64,000 nucleotides of DNA from Butyricimonas muris (GCF_046365375.1 NZ_JBKEIT010000013.1:62001-126000); one strand, 5' to 3'; numbered from the stretch's first letter, positions 10,501 through 18,190 are shown. Notes: generated by a model from the sequence alone, not told the origin. Numbers and translations: made by a program.

Positions 10501-11178
10501 ATCTTTCCGGTTCACGGTCTGGTAACCCGTCACCACAACTTCATCCACCACCTTCACGTCCTCTTTCATGATCACGTTGATCGTGTCCTGCCCCACGTAC
10601 TCGATTTCCCGGGATTCCATCCCTATAAAAGAAAACAACAAAGAGAACTTTTCCGGTGCATTCGGTATTTGCAACAAATAGGTCCCTTCCTTGGTCGTAG
10701 CCGTCCCCAGAGTAAATCCCTTCAGCATCACGGTAACCCCCGGGAGCGGCTGTTTCTTCTCGTCACATACTTTTCCCCTTATCGTGACCGTTTTCACTTT
10801 CTTGTCGTCTTTTGTATTCTGAAGGCGGACAATAATCATGTTCTTATCGAAAACATAAGTCAGCTCGGAATCCTTAAAAACAGACGTCAACACCGTTTCT
10901 ACAGTCTCCCCTCTCGCTTCCACGGAAACTTTCCCCAGACGACTGATCTGCTCGATATTAAAAAGAAAATAAAGATTAGTCTGGCGTTGAATTTCATTAA
11001 AAAGTTTCTGCACGGAAACATTTTTCATACTAAGATTCACCTTCTCTTGTTGTGCAAGGCTTTTAGCCGATAACGAGAGAGTAAAACAGCACATGAATAA
11101 AACAAATAATCTCATAATCATCAAAATTTTTCGCCAACGCCTTTTTAAAAGACGATGACATAATCGTTTTTTTTCCAT
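7561..11178 (-). CDS. SusC/RagA TonB-dependent transporter with STN domain, locus 1
   Basis: A 1205-residue outer-membrane transporter. Order of domains: signal peptide (about 20-44, after a basic N-terminal extension), STN domain (about 50-118, VQKLFNEIQRQTNLYFLF), CarboxypepD_reg-like domain (about 130-215, KQPLPGVTVMLKG), plug (about 220-355, ending GSKASNGVIVITTKKG) and a 22-strand-type barrel. The STN domain means that it can signal to the FecR protein encoded just upstream as well as transport, powered by TonB. The start codon is followed by eight A residues. Two hairpins lie in the 103-nt gap between FecR and this gene. Substrate unknown. Confidence 0.95.
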   Translation of the reverse strand: MEKKRLCHRLLKRRWRKILMIMRLFVLFMCCFTLSLSAKSLAQQEKVNLSMKNVSVQKLFNEIQRQTNLYFLFNIEQISRLGKVSVEARGETVETVLTSVFKDSELTYVFDKNMIIVRLQNTKDDKKVKTVTIRGKVCDEKKQPLPGVTVMLKGFTLGTATTKEGTYLLQIPNAPEKFSLLFSFIGMESREIEYVGQDTINVIMKEDVKVVDEVVVTGYQTVNRKDMVGSYATVKMSDIMMPAYTSLDQMLQGRIAGMVVMNTSSRVGTNPNIRIRGTATLLGNKDPLWVVDGVIQPDPISMDVNTLMTDDLKNILGNQISWLNPNDIEMVTVLKDASATAIYGSKASNGVIVITTKKGKNDRLSINYNMNFSFRARPMYDDFNLMDSRERVHFSQEVFNAGAKYQESPLAQEYTYEGLMQMYMNRDISEDDLKTKVEKLESLNTNWLKLLTRNSFSHNHSLSMTGGNEKASYSASFGFSDNKGIEVGNNSKSLSGRIRLGVALHPKVYADLSIVGQLNKNMGYGPNVNPLGYATNTSRAIAAYDEDGNYSFYKKRDNYKYINGPLEFGYNILNELANSYSQSKNQSLNATLNFSWDVLSWLKYEFVGGVSSSANDSESYAGERTYYITKNYRGYDYGSVEPQSDRAKAAMLPFGGEYFTQHRNVLNYNIQNKLLFSKTFDDTHRVNVMLGAEVRSTENKSVSNTVWGYVPERGEKIMNPTPPNDIYFTAGNTPGKDLGIFQKLYNGAWGKTSQTDNYFSLFATIAYSWNDRYVFNMNVRNDVSNRFGQDVNKRVDPTYSFGVSWRVAEEEFIKSYVGWLDQLNIRASYGIQGNVVNSLSPELIATVRGVLPVYNQYYSMVYSLPNPHLKWERTKTWNLGLDVELFHAVTMTLEYYGRTSNAIIEQDIPQEYGKDQMSLNGGHITNEGVEYTINLTPFKGKNFAWTIGLNSSKNWNKAKKADIKQPYRGDYLDGRNNRILKEGYPLSAFWSYSFKGLNKETGYPEFNLMDQEGIYNVMDPADYLVYSGQKEPNFTGGLTTRVRYKGISFGASFSLLLGAKKRLSTPFKGNDGINIPDPYTNLDKELLKRWKKTGDEERTTIPAVYTGGEYVIKLPDTAKESMYEMWRQSDLRVVNASFLRCRQLSLSWNIDREWVKRFGLTNLSLSAVANNIFVICSKKFNGFDPELDDNSVMPRTYSFGINIGL

Positions 11179-11206
11179 AAATTTGCATTCTAAGTTATTA
11201 ATACTC

Positions 11207-11238
11207 CAACAAGCAACTGCGCCAAACAGTTCTTGTTG
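11207..11238 (-). promoter_or_regulatory. Second hairpin in the FecR-SusC gap, locus 1
   Basis: On the plus strand, CAACAAG (11207-11213), one bulged C, AACTG (11215-11219), loop CGCCAAA, CAGTT (11227-11231), CTTGTTG (11232-11238): a 12-bp stem with a single bulge. The 7-nt loop (TTTGGCG in the transcript) is identical to the loop of the neighbouring hairpin at 11256-11278. It sits 28 nt ahead of the SusC start, so it could affect SusC translation or transcript stability (inference). Confidence 0.5.
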
Positions 11239-11255
11239 TATTTACTTAAAAACAT

Positions 11256-11278
11256 GGAAGGTGCGCCAAACACCTTCC
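11256..11278 (-). terminator. Hairpin with T-run after FecR, locus 1 (attenuator or terminator)
   Basis: A perfect 8-bp stem, GGAAGGTG (11256-11263) against CACCTTCC (11271-11278), with a 7-nt loop. The transcript then continues ATGTTTTTAAG, giving a short T-run. It lies 3 nt after the FecR stop, so it probably cuts expression of SusC relative to the sigma/FecR pair. Confidence 0.55.
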
Positions 11279-11281
11279 GTT

Positions 11282-12454
11282 CTATTTTGACACGACAATC
11301 GTTCTGCCTCGAATAGTAAACTGCACGTCAGTCGATAAAGTAATCGCTTTTAAAATGGTATCGATCTCTTTATATCTTTCCATATAACCGGAAAAATGTA
11401 AATCTTTCACGGACGGTGTTTGGTAGAATATATCCACATCGTACCAATTGGACAAGGTTGTCAAGATATCCTCCAGTCGCTGATTCTCGAAACGGAAAAT
11501 CCCGTCCTTCCAATCCGTGTAAAGTGCCACATCCACCTCTTTCACGTCCACGTTCTGATCTTTCCGGTTATACTCGGCCATTTGCCCCGGCTTTATCATA
11601 TTTTCTTCAGTCGAACCTACCACTCTCACACTGACCTTTCCATGAACCAATATAGTCCTAACGTCCCCGTTCGGACGTGAACTGATATTGAAAGACGTTC
11701 CGTACACTTTCACTTCGATACCACCCACTTCGACCAAAAAAGGACGTTCCGAATCTTTCATCACTTCAAAATAAGCCTCTCCCGACAAATACACCTTCCG
11801 TTCTTTCCCGTTAAAAACCACCGGATATTTCAGACGAGTCGCGGAGTTCAGGTACACGACCGTCCCATCGGCAAGAATCACTTTATACTCGCCACCGCGA
11901 GGGATTTCCAGTTCGTTAAACCGAACCGGATTCTCCCTCTTTGCATCCATCGGCATATACACTAGCATATCTTTTTCCCGGGTAGCTTTCACACCTTTAC
12001 CCGCGAGTATTTCACCTTCTTCACGATCTTTCAATACCACCTTCTGCCCGTCATCCAAGATCAACACGGCTTGGGAAGAACCGGGATGAATTTCACCAAC
12101 GGACGAGGCGACCACAAGAGGTTCTTCCCCTTCATCATATCCCCACATCCATACCCCGGCAATAGAAATGACGAATATCAATATCGCCACATACTTCCAC
12201 CATGTACCAATACGCCGAGGCGCCTGTCCCACTTTTCTCTCGAAAACACGCAAAGCCTTTTTATCATTAATTTTATTGTAAACGGGACGTTCCTCGGCAA
12301 ACAGCCTTTCCCGGCAAACCCGTTCAAAGAATTGCCGGTTCTCTTTCTTCTGCCGACACCATTCTTCCAACTCGTGCCTTTCTCTTTCCGAAATCTCGCC
12401 AATTTGATACAATTGAATCAATCGGACTATTCCATCATTATAATAATCATCCAT
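11282..12454 (-). CDS. FecR-family anti-sigma factor, locus 1
   Basis: A 390-residue inner-membrane regulator. Residues 1-80 are the cytoplasmic sigma-binding part. A membrane segment follows at about 87-105 (KYVAILIFVISIAGVWMW). The periplasmic FecR domain has the hallmark RGGEYKVILADGTVVYLNS and GEAYFEV blocks. The C-terminal DUF4974/STN-like part (about 320-390, with LSNWYDVDIFY) is expected to contact the STN domain of SusC. It would hold the sigma factor encoded at 12554-13108 until SusC signals. A hairpin and a conserved box occupy the 99-nt gap to the sigma gene. Confidence 0.93.
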   Translation of the reverse strand: MDDYYNDGIVRLIQLYQIGEISERERHELEEWCRQKKENRQFFERVCRERLFAEERPVYNKINDKKALRVFERKVGQAPRRIGTWWKYVAILIFVISIAGVWMWGYDEGEEPLVVASSVGEIHPGSSQAVLILDDGQKVVLKDREEGEILAGKGVKATREKDMLVYMPMDAKRENPVRFNELEIPRGGEYKVILADGTVVYLNSATRLKYPVVFNGKERKVYLSGEAYFEVMKDSERPFLVEVGGIEVKVYGTSFNISSRPNGDVRTILVHGKVSVRVVGSTEENMIKPGQMAEYNRKDQNVDVKEVDVALYTDWKDGIFRFENQRLEDILTTLSNWYDVDIFYQTPSVKDLHFSGYMERYKEIDTILKAITLSTDVQFTIRGRTIVVSK

Positions 12455-12463
12455 TCCAATTTA

Positions 12464-12493
12464 TTTTGCACCATATACAACCGAGGTGCAAAA
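12464..12493 (-). promoter_or_regulatory. Hairpin between sigma and FecR genes, locus 1
   Basis: A perfect 9-bp inverted repeat, TTTTGCACC (12464-12472) against GGTGCAAAA (12485-12493), with a 12-nt loop. It lies 10 nt before the FecR start and overlaps the conserved box at 12489-12501. It could limit FecR translation or act as a protein site. No matching hairpin is evident in the other three loci. Confidence 0.4.
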
Positions 12494-12501
12494 ACGGGGT
12501 A
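12489..12501 (-). promoter_or_regulatory. Conserved sigma/anti-sigma box, locus 1
   Basis: On the minus strand this reads TACCCCGTTTTTG, starting 36 nt upstream of the FecR ATG. Related boxes occur at the same distance in the other three loci: TACTCCGTTTT, TCACCCGTTTTTT and TCACCCTGTTTT. It may be a promoter for FecR or SusCD expression recognised by an ECF sigma factor, or an RNA element (inference). Confidence 0.45.
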
Positions 12502-12553
12502 TCCGATTTTGATTTATTTTTCGAAAAAATACTGAAAACCGCTTTTTTGATAA

Positions 12554-13108
12554 TCAAACGATATTTAAAGCAACCAAGATATCAAACAATTTGCCCAGCC
12601 TTTCCCGCAAGGTATGCATTGCCTTCTTTTTCTGAGTTTTCACGGTTTCCACGGAAAGTTTCAGTAATTGTGCAATCTCCTCGTTCTTCTTCCTCTGCAA
12701 ATGCAATTCAAACACTGCCCGACAACGATCCGGCAACTCATCCACCGCCCGATGTAACTCCCGGTACATCTCTTCCCGCATCACCCGGTAATCCTCGTCA
12801 TCTTCCTCCACGTACCGCATCATCAACTCCGCATGACGCCTTTCTACCTCCTCGTGCTTCAAGTAATTCAAACATTTATTTTTCACGGAATCGTACAAGA
12901 ATGCTCGGAAACCGTGATAAGAGTTATACTCCTTATCACTTTCCCATATCGCCACGAAAACCTCTTGCACCATATCTTCCGCCACCTCCTGCTGTCGCAC
13001 GAGACGCATGGCATACAGCACCAGATAACGATAGAACACACTGAACAATTCACGAAAAGCCGCGATATGTTTTCCATTTATTTGTTTTATAAATTCCTCT
13101 GGTGCCAT
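12554..13108 (-). CDS. ECF RNA polymerase sigma factor, locus 1
   Basis: A 184-residue sigma-70-family factor of the extracytoplasmic type. Region 2 lies at about residues 15-80 (AEDMVQEVFVAIWE) and region 4 at about 120-172 (LPDRCRAVFELHLQ, then a helix-turn-helix with LLKLSVETVKTQKKKAMHTL). Regions 1 and 3 are absent, as usual for this class. It heads locus 1, preceded by a consensus primary-sigma promoter, so basal expression does not depend on itself. Its partner is the FecR protein encoded downstream. Confidence 0.93.
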   Translation of the reverse strand: MAPEEFIKQINGKHIAAFRELFSVFYRYLVLYAMRLVRQQEVAEDMVQEVFVAIWESDKEYNSYHGFRAFLYDSVKNKCLNYLKHEEVERRHAELMMRYVEEDDEDYRVMREEMYRELHRAVDELPDRCRAVFELHLQRKKNEEIAQLLKLSVETVKTQKKKAMHTLRERLGKLFDILVALNIV

Positions 13109-13150
13109 TCTTTTTAAACTCCGATTGTCTTATCCACCACTTGCGAGTAA

Positions 13151-13181
13151 CAAAATTATGACTTTTAATTCAATAAACAAA
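13151..13181 (-). promoter_or_regulatory. Promoter for the locus 1 sigma gene
   Basis: On the minus strand TTTG (13181-13178), 19 nt, TAATTTTG (13158-13151): an exact match to the Bacteroidota promoter consensus with the same spacing as the promoter at 1443-1473. The transcript start should lie near 13144, 36 nt before the ATG. Confidence 0.6.
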
Positions 13182-13287
13182 AATAACACGCCATAAACAA
13201 ACGCAAATTAACCGAGATAGCAACGTATTTCTACTCGTAATACCAGACAAGTACCAGATTGACAACCTATACAGATTATTCTTCACC

Positions 13288-14520
13288 TTATTCTACTTCC
13301 GCATTACCAATAATTGTCAATTCTGCATTAAATATCAAACGCCTATCCACCCTCTCGTCTATCGATTCGGCTATATTCTTCAACGTCCGCTTCACTTTTC
13401 CGCTAAAGAGTTTATTCCCTTGATAAAATATCTCCACGGGCTGCTCGAAATCAATCATCTCATCATTCAACCGAATTATCAATCGCTTGTAATCATTTTT
13501 CAGAATCGTGAACGTGTTCCCGTTCCGTTCCACGACGACCTCCATGCCGTGTTTCGCCTCATCCGTATCAACACGCAGCCAATATAAAGAAGGCATCACC
13601 ACCTCTTCCTGTCTCCACACGACCTTTGTCGGGTTTGGCTCTCGTTGATATTTCGCCATCCAAGGGATTGCCGCACGATCTTCCCGATCCATCCAATGCC
13701 CTTTCCCCTTCACGATATGCGTTTCGTGAATATACCCTTCCGGGTCGGAAGCGTGCAAAGAATCCATCACCACTCCTTTCTCGGCAGCCAAAGTATTCCG
13801 GTTATAAGCCGCATCCCGTTCCCCCATCCAAATCATGAAAGGAACGTTACGCAAATTAACCTGAGAAGCCTCACCGGGATGCCCTGCCATCATGGAAGCT
13901 GCAGCCCAACGATCCGCCATACGGGGAGCCATACGCCACACGCCGTCACCCCCTGCCGAATAACCCAACAGATACACCTTATCCGGGTTCACGTCCATCA
14001 TCACGACCGCCGTCCGGATCAACTCGTCGAAAAACTCGTCCAACCCCGGCTTAAACCACATATTCCAATCATCCCAAGGCGCCCGGGGTGCCACGTACAC
14101 ACCCTCCGTCGGTTGATACAACTGAATCTGATTCTTCCATTGTTGCGTATTCAAAGCCTCCGGGGCGCTTCCCCCGCCATGCATGGAAATATAAAGACTC
14201 CTCCCGTCTGCCGGTTTCACTCCGAACACCTTATAATCAAAAGGCATCCGCAACCCCTCCCTACTAAAACATTTCCCTCCCCACATCCGCTCGTTTTTCT
14301 TCTTCACCTCTTTCAGCTTCTCGTCAAACAACAAAGTCGCGATTTCCCTTGCCTCCTCCTTATTCAACGCCTTCTCGTAAAAAGCAAATTTATTCAACGG
14401 TTTTCGTTCCTCCGCTTTTCTTGCCACCCATGTTTTCACGGCTTTCACTTGCGCGGATACACAGGACGGTGATAACCACACGCTTACAAAAAACAAAACA
14501 CAAACAATTCTCATCATCAT
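13288..14520 (-). CDS. Secreted alpha/beta-hydrolase (esterase or peptidase-like)
   Basis: An exported serine hydrolase. The ATG at 14520 opens a signal peptide ending near SCVSA; a GTG nine codons upstream is less likely. Numbering from that GTG, the oxyanion motif HGGG is at 123-126, the nucleophile elbow GYSAGG places Ser197, and ERDAAY (Asp245) and GKGHW (His284) complete a plausible triad. The order and spacing fit dienelactone-hydrolase or polyhydroxybutyrate-depolymerase-like esterases. The last 90 residues form an extra beta-rich domain. It stands alone between loci 2 and 1, with no gene within 450 nt upstream. It may process material taken up by the neighbouring transporters (inference). 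Confidence 0.8.
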   Translation of the reverse strand: MMMRIVCVLFFVSVWLSPSCVSAQVKAVKTWVARKAEERKPLNKFAFYEKALNKEEAREIATLLFDEKLKEVKKKNERMWGGKCFSREGLRMPFDYKVFGVKPADGRSLYISMHGGGSAPEALNTQQWKNQIQLYQPTEGVYVAPRAPWDDWNMWFKPGLDEFFDELIRTAVVMMDVNPDKVYLLGYSAGGDGVWRMAPRMADRWAAASMMAGHPGEASQVNLRNVPFMIWMGERDAAYNRNTLAAEKGVVMDSLHASDPEGYIHETHIVKGKGHWMDREDRAAIPWMAKYQREPNPTKVVWRQEEVVMPSLYWLRVDTDEAKHGMEVVVERNGNTFTILKNDYKRLIIRLNDEMIDFEQPVEIFYQGNKLFSGKVKRTLKNIAESIDERVDRRLIFNAELTIIGNAEVE

Positions 14521-14649
14521 CAAAATCACTAAAATAACACAAAACACAACTTATTTCTCCTCTACCCCTCTGGGTTGAAGAGAAATTTTCGCCCTAAAAA
14601 TAATGAAATTACACTTGCGACACAATTATCATTAAAGCAAAAAAATAAA

Positions 14650-14683
14650 AGGTGGGTTTCTAGCATATTCAAATATCCCACCT
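14650..14683 (-). promoter_or_regulatory. Inverted repeat upstream of the hydrolase gene
   Basis: AGGTGGG (14650-14656) and CCCACCT (14677-14683) are perfect inverted arms around a 20-nt AT-rich spacer, 130 nt upstream of the hydrolase start. It could be an operator or a leader hairpin. No T-run follows on the minus strand. Confidence 0.35.
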
Positions 14684-14765
14684 GAATCAATCATGAATAT
14701 ACTATATATTTTCATGGTATTAAATTTCATTCAAATTCAATTAAATTACTATTTCTTTACCTTTA

Positions 14766-14809
14766 AAATAGGCTTTGAATAGGAGATGAATGGGAGTTGA
14801 ATGGGAGAT
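14766..14809. repeat. 11-bp periodic array, copy 1
   Basis: Four back-to-back 11-mers: AAATAGGCTTT (14766), GAATAGGAGAT (14777), GAATGGGAGTT (14788), GAATGGGAGAT (14799). The last three differ at one or two positions. Similar 11-bp phasing with variant units occurs at 53872-53970 and 62836-62945. Confidence 0.7.
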
Positions 14810-14906
14810 GATATAAATCAACTATAAATAATATACAATTTACATATATATTATTTAACTTATTTTATCAGAAACGGGGAAGAAAATCGACTCCATTTTA
14901 AACTTA

Positions 14907-14950
14907 AACAGCCCTTTGAAAGTTCATTATTCAACTTTCAAAAGGCTGTT
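14907..14950 (-). terminator. Terminator at the end of locus 2
   Basis: An 18-bp stem with one mismatch: AACAGCCCTTTGAAAGTT (14907-14924) against 14933-14950, with an 8-nt loop. It lies 30 nt past the stop of the thioredoxin gene at 14981 and closes the locus 2 transcript. Confidence 0.75.
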
Positions 14951-14980
14951 CAAAATTCCAAACCAAGTAAAAAATATACT

Positions 14981-17065
14981 TTACTTCAAGTTAAGAAATT
15001 GTTTATACCACTGTATATATTTAGGGTCAGAAAGAGAATCAACTATCTCTTTCCCCCACACGTTCCACTCTTCCGTTCTCCCCGGCTCCATCGCGAGGAC
15101 ATTCGCGTATAAATCCGCGAACGGAATCTCTTCCGGCTTCATACCTTTACTTGCTTTCTTGTATTCCTTAACGCTACAAACCTTGTTCTTGAACAGTTTG
15201 ACAATATTTGCCAACCCTATTAATTGACCCGAGTTCTGTAACTTATTTTGTTTAATAAATTGTATCGTCCTATCTATATCTTCGGCAGTAGTTCTTGCTT
15301 TCGCATTATAAAGAACTTGATTTAGGTCGGAATTAATTTGATACGCGACCAACTCATCCACTTTCTCGACACCTGATTTCTCACGAAATTCCTGAATATT
15401 CGAAAACAAATAATTCTTCATATCCGAACTAATCATGGAAAATTGAGGGTGATACAGCATCCAAAATTCGGGAGAAACTCTCTGCTCGTCATCAAGCAAA
15501 GCGAATAGCTCCACGGCAACAAGCGAAGTTCTCGGGCTAGATATCTTAGCCAGTGCCATCAAATATTTCACCATAAATTCGGGCGAACGCTCACCCATTG
15601 CATATCGTGTTTCAAGTTCTCCCACGGCTTTATTATCATCAAAGGTTTCGCTCATCCGTTCGATGAAATCACCTTGCATGAGATTGGACACCCGGTGACG
15701 AACATCCCCGTATTTATCGATCATAACCACCACGTTGGGAACAATGACACCATATTTTCTGGCAATTCTAGCTCCCTCCCCTTCTCCAACGTGTATTTTA
15801 TAATTTATAAAGAACTTATTCAAGTAATCCCCCACCTCTTTGCTAGAGAAGAGTTTTTCATTGATAAGTTTTGAAGTTTGACCGTCGTTGTGGAAATACA
15901 AAAATACATACCTACTCTCGAGCAAAGCTCGCTCCATGACCTCTTTCAGTGATGCCAAATCTTCCCAATACACGCCGTCCTTCCCCGACACTCTTCTGGA
16001 AGTGAGCCCTATTTTAATAATCCCCTCTTTAACCACCTCATCTTTCACGGCTTCTTGTGCCCGTAAGGCTATATCTCCCAGCATTCTCGTGTGTTCTTTA
16101 CCATTGGCAAGCGAGATAAATAATTTTGCCGCCTCGAATATCGTTCTTTTTTCCGAATCATCCCATATATCCAAATTGGCATCAAGAATATCCAGATAAG
16201 CCCTTTCATCATAATTTCCCCGGGCTTCAGCCAATTCGGTTATCTTCAAAAGAGCCTCTTTACGAGGTACATCGTTATTTTTAAGCAAATCCTTAATAAC
16301 CGGAACCTTCTCGTATTTTTTCGCTGGTAACTGGTACACGATCATCATGTTCAATTCGGTTATAAACGAATTATAAATCAACTTACCAACCTCTTCTTTC
16401 CCGACTTCTTTTTCAAAATATTCCCTATTGGTGCAAACGAACTTCATCTCCTCGCCCTCTATGGTCGTTGCCCGCGAGCGTAACAATGCCCAATAAGTCG
16501 GGTTTAGCTTATCCTTTTCTGAAAGTTTTCCCCAAAGGTCATCACCCACGGTTTGAGCTTTCACCACCTCTCCGGAGATAGAGAGCAATTTCCAATATGC
16601 CATTTGTTCCGTTTTATCCAGCTTCCCCGACTGATACAACGTTTCATACTCCGCAATGCTGCTTGCCTTTAGACCACACTCGACGTTTTCAATCAACTCC
16701 TCGAGCGACATCGCCCCGACAAGTTTATGCATCAATTTTCCATCAGCATTAATAATCAAAAAGGTAGGATACGCGTCAACCCCGTACTGTTTCCCGATAG
16801 CCGGACCTTCACCTTTTTCCATATCGATTTTCACGCAAACAAAGTTCTTGTTGAAATACTCACCGGCAGCTTCAAGCGTGAAGACATCATTCGCCATCAT
16901 CTTGCACGGACCGCACCAAGAAGTATAACAATCCAAAAATATGGGTTTATTCTCTGTCTTCGCTTGCTCGCGAGCTTTCTCTAACGACAATTCCTGAAAG
17001 TTGGTTTGAGCGAAGATAACCACGGAACACAAGAGTCCCACAAATACCAATAATAACTTTTTCAT
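14981..17065 (-). CDS. Exported thioredoxin-family protein with a second, CxxC-less thioredoxin domain
   Basis: A 694-residue periplasmic protein with a signal peptide ending at about residue 20 (VIFAQ). The first thioredoxin domain (about 22-130) has the active site WCGPC (Cys51, Cys54) and the cis-Pro segment AYPTF. A helical middle region follows. Residues about 388-480 look like a second thioredoxin fold (YVFLYFHNDGQTSK, then IARKYGVIVPNVVV), but both active-site cysteines are gone. The first 60 residues closely resemble the thioredoxins at 17084 and 42500. It is the last gene of locus 2 and starts 18 nt after the upstream thioredoxin gene. It may reduce disulfides in imported cargo; the second domain may only bind. 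Confidence 0.85.
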   Translation of the reverse strand: MKKLLLVFVGLLCSVVIFAQTNFQELSLEKAREQAKTENKPIFLDCYTSWCGPCKMMANDVFTLEAAGEYFNKNFVCVKIDMEKGEGPAIGKQYGVDAYPTFLIINADGKLMHKLVGAMSLEELIENVECGLKASSIAEYETLYQSGKLDKTEQMAYWKLLSISGEVVKAQTVGDDLWGKLSEKDKLNPTYWALLRSRATTIEGEEMKFVCTNREYFEKEVGKEEVGKLIYNSFITELNMMIVYQLPAKKYEKVPVIKDLLKNNDVPRKEALLKITELAEARGNYDERAYLDILDANLDIWDDSEKRTIFEAAKLFISLANGKEHTRMLGDIALRAQEAVKDEVVKEGIIKIGLTSRRVSGKDGVYWEDLASLKEVMERALLESRYVFLYFHNDGQTSKLINEKLFSSKEVGDYLNKFFINYKIHVGEGEGARIARKYGVIVPNVVVMIDKYGDVRHRVSNLMQGDFIERMSETFDDNKAVGELETRYAMGERSPEFMVKYLMALAKISSPRTSLVAVELFALLDDEQRVSPEFWMLYHPQFSMISSDMKNYLFSNIQEFREKSGVEKVDELVAYQINSDLNQVLYNAKARTTAEDIDRTIQFIKQNKLQNSGQLIGLANIVKLFKNKVCSVKEYKKASKGMKPEEIPFADLYANVLAMEPGRTEEWNVWGKEIVDSLSDPKYIQWYKQFLNLK

Positions 17066-17083
17066 TTTCTTTTACTTGTAATA

Positions 17084-18190
17084 TTAATTCTGTTTTTGAT
17101 TCCTAGCATTGAGCATATTTCCCAGTCCGATTTGCAAAGGTTGATGCCCAGTATGCTCGTAAGTGTACTCGTGTAATTTCACCACGCGAGCGTATTGTTC
17201 CTCCGTCCCGGAACCCGAGATGAAAATTGTCACGGGAAAATAAAACCAAACCAAATCCTCTCCATCGATTTTCGGGAATTCTTTTTCACATAACACGAGT
17301 ACTTTTTCTATTTTTTCTTTGTTCTTGTTATCCGCCCAAGCGGCACGCAACGCTTGCGCCAAAGAGGCATAAACATCAAGGCGTGACCGCGAGTTAAAGT
17401 GATGAGGTTTCATCTGCTTTATCACTTTATCCAAGTCATCCATCTTTTCCCGACCGCGAATCATATCCCTCAATTTTATCTCAAAAGCCATCGAGATTCT
17501 CTCCAACACTTTTTCCTCTCCCATGCTCTCGCGAAATTGGTCGAAATGTGCAAACAGGAAATCCATCGGTTCCGAACAAATCGGGGATAATACCTGATTA
17601 TCATAAATGTACCAATACTCTCTATTCGACTTTTGGGCGTCCGGAACCACCTTAAACAATTCCGCGCGTACTTCTTGTGCTTCCGCTATCATTTGGGCTT
17701 TCAACAATTCCTGCAAATAATTTGTCAAGAAAGAAGCATCCCGGTTACCCTCCGCGTACTGTTTTCCCAAACTGGCAATTGAAGCCGACATGGCCTCTTC
17801 CACCATTTTTTTAAACTCTGACGGGTCAATCGTGGCGCCGACAATTTGATTTTCTAACCCTTGAGCGGTATTCAGTAACAGGAATGTCGGGTATGCCTGA
17901 ACGTTGAACTTTTGCGCAAGGACTTTGCCATCTTCCTCCGCACCCGTGTCATATTTCACGCACACGAAATGCTTGTTCATAAACTCACCCAACTGTACGT
18001 TCGGGAATACATCGGCAGCCATCACTTTACAAGGTCCACACCACGACGTGTAAAGATCTACAAAAACCATTTTCCCTTCCGCTTTCGCCTTTTCACAGGC
18101 TTCGTTTAATGTCAATTTCTGGAAATTTGTCTGCCCGAAAGCCAGTACAGAACACAAAATCCCGACATAAATCAATAGAATTTTTTTCAT
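17084..18190 (-). CDS. Exported thioredoxin-family protein, locus 2
   Basis: A 368-residue protein: signal peptide (1-20, ending LAFGQ), a thioredoxin domain (about 22-130) with YTSWCGPCK (Cys51, Cys54) and QAYPTFLL cis-Pro loop, and a helical C-terminal region of about 220 residues. It is a close paralogue of 42500-43591 in locus 4 and of the N-terminal part of 14981-17065. The wide YTSWC context is typical of thioredoxin/DsbD-gamma-like reductases of the Bacteroidota periplasm. It follows the locus 2 lipoprotein gene by 119 nt with a hairpin between them, so its expression may be partly uncoupled from the SusCD genes. Confidence 0.88.
   Translation of the reverse strand: MKKILLIYVGILCSVLAFGQTNFQKLTLNEACEKAKAEGKMVFVDLYTSWCGPCKVMAADVFPNVQLGEFMNKHFVCVKYDTGAEEDGKVLAQKFNVQAYPTFLLLNTAQGLENQIVGATIDPSEFKKMVEEAMSASIASLGKQYAEGNRDASFLTNYLQELLKAQMIAEAQEVRAELFKVVPDAQKSNREYWYIYDNQVLSPICSEPMDFLFAHFDQFRESMGEEKVLERISMAFEIKLRDMIRGREKMDDLDKVIKQMKPHHFNSRSRLDVYASLAQALRAAWADNKNKEKIEKVLVLCEKEFPKIDGEDLVWFYFPVTIFISGSGTEEQYARVVKLHEYTYEHTGHQPLQIGLGNMLNARNQKQN

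Larger units (their letters stand above)
14521..14906. other. Long non-coding stretch with two unexplained repeats
   Basis: About 390 nt between the hydrolase start and the terminator of locus 2. It is AT-rich and no convincing reading frame is seen. It contains a 7-bp inverted repeat (14650-14683) and an 11-bp-period array (14766-14809), listed separately. I could not find a clean TTTG/TAnnTTTG promoter for the hydrolase here. Confidence 0.6.

Noticed and set aside
12071..12535. Long plus-strand frames opposite the FecR, SusC and other minus-strand genes
   Set aside because: They are shadows of well-supported genes, show no family features and have no promoters.
13233..13269. A possible fourth 11-bp-period array (ACCAGACAAGT, ACCAGATTGAC, then AACC)
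   Set aside because: Only two to three units, and the third is shifted by one base. Too short to separate from chance.
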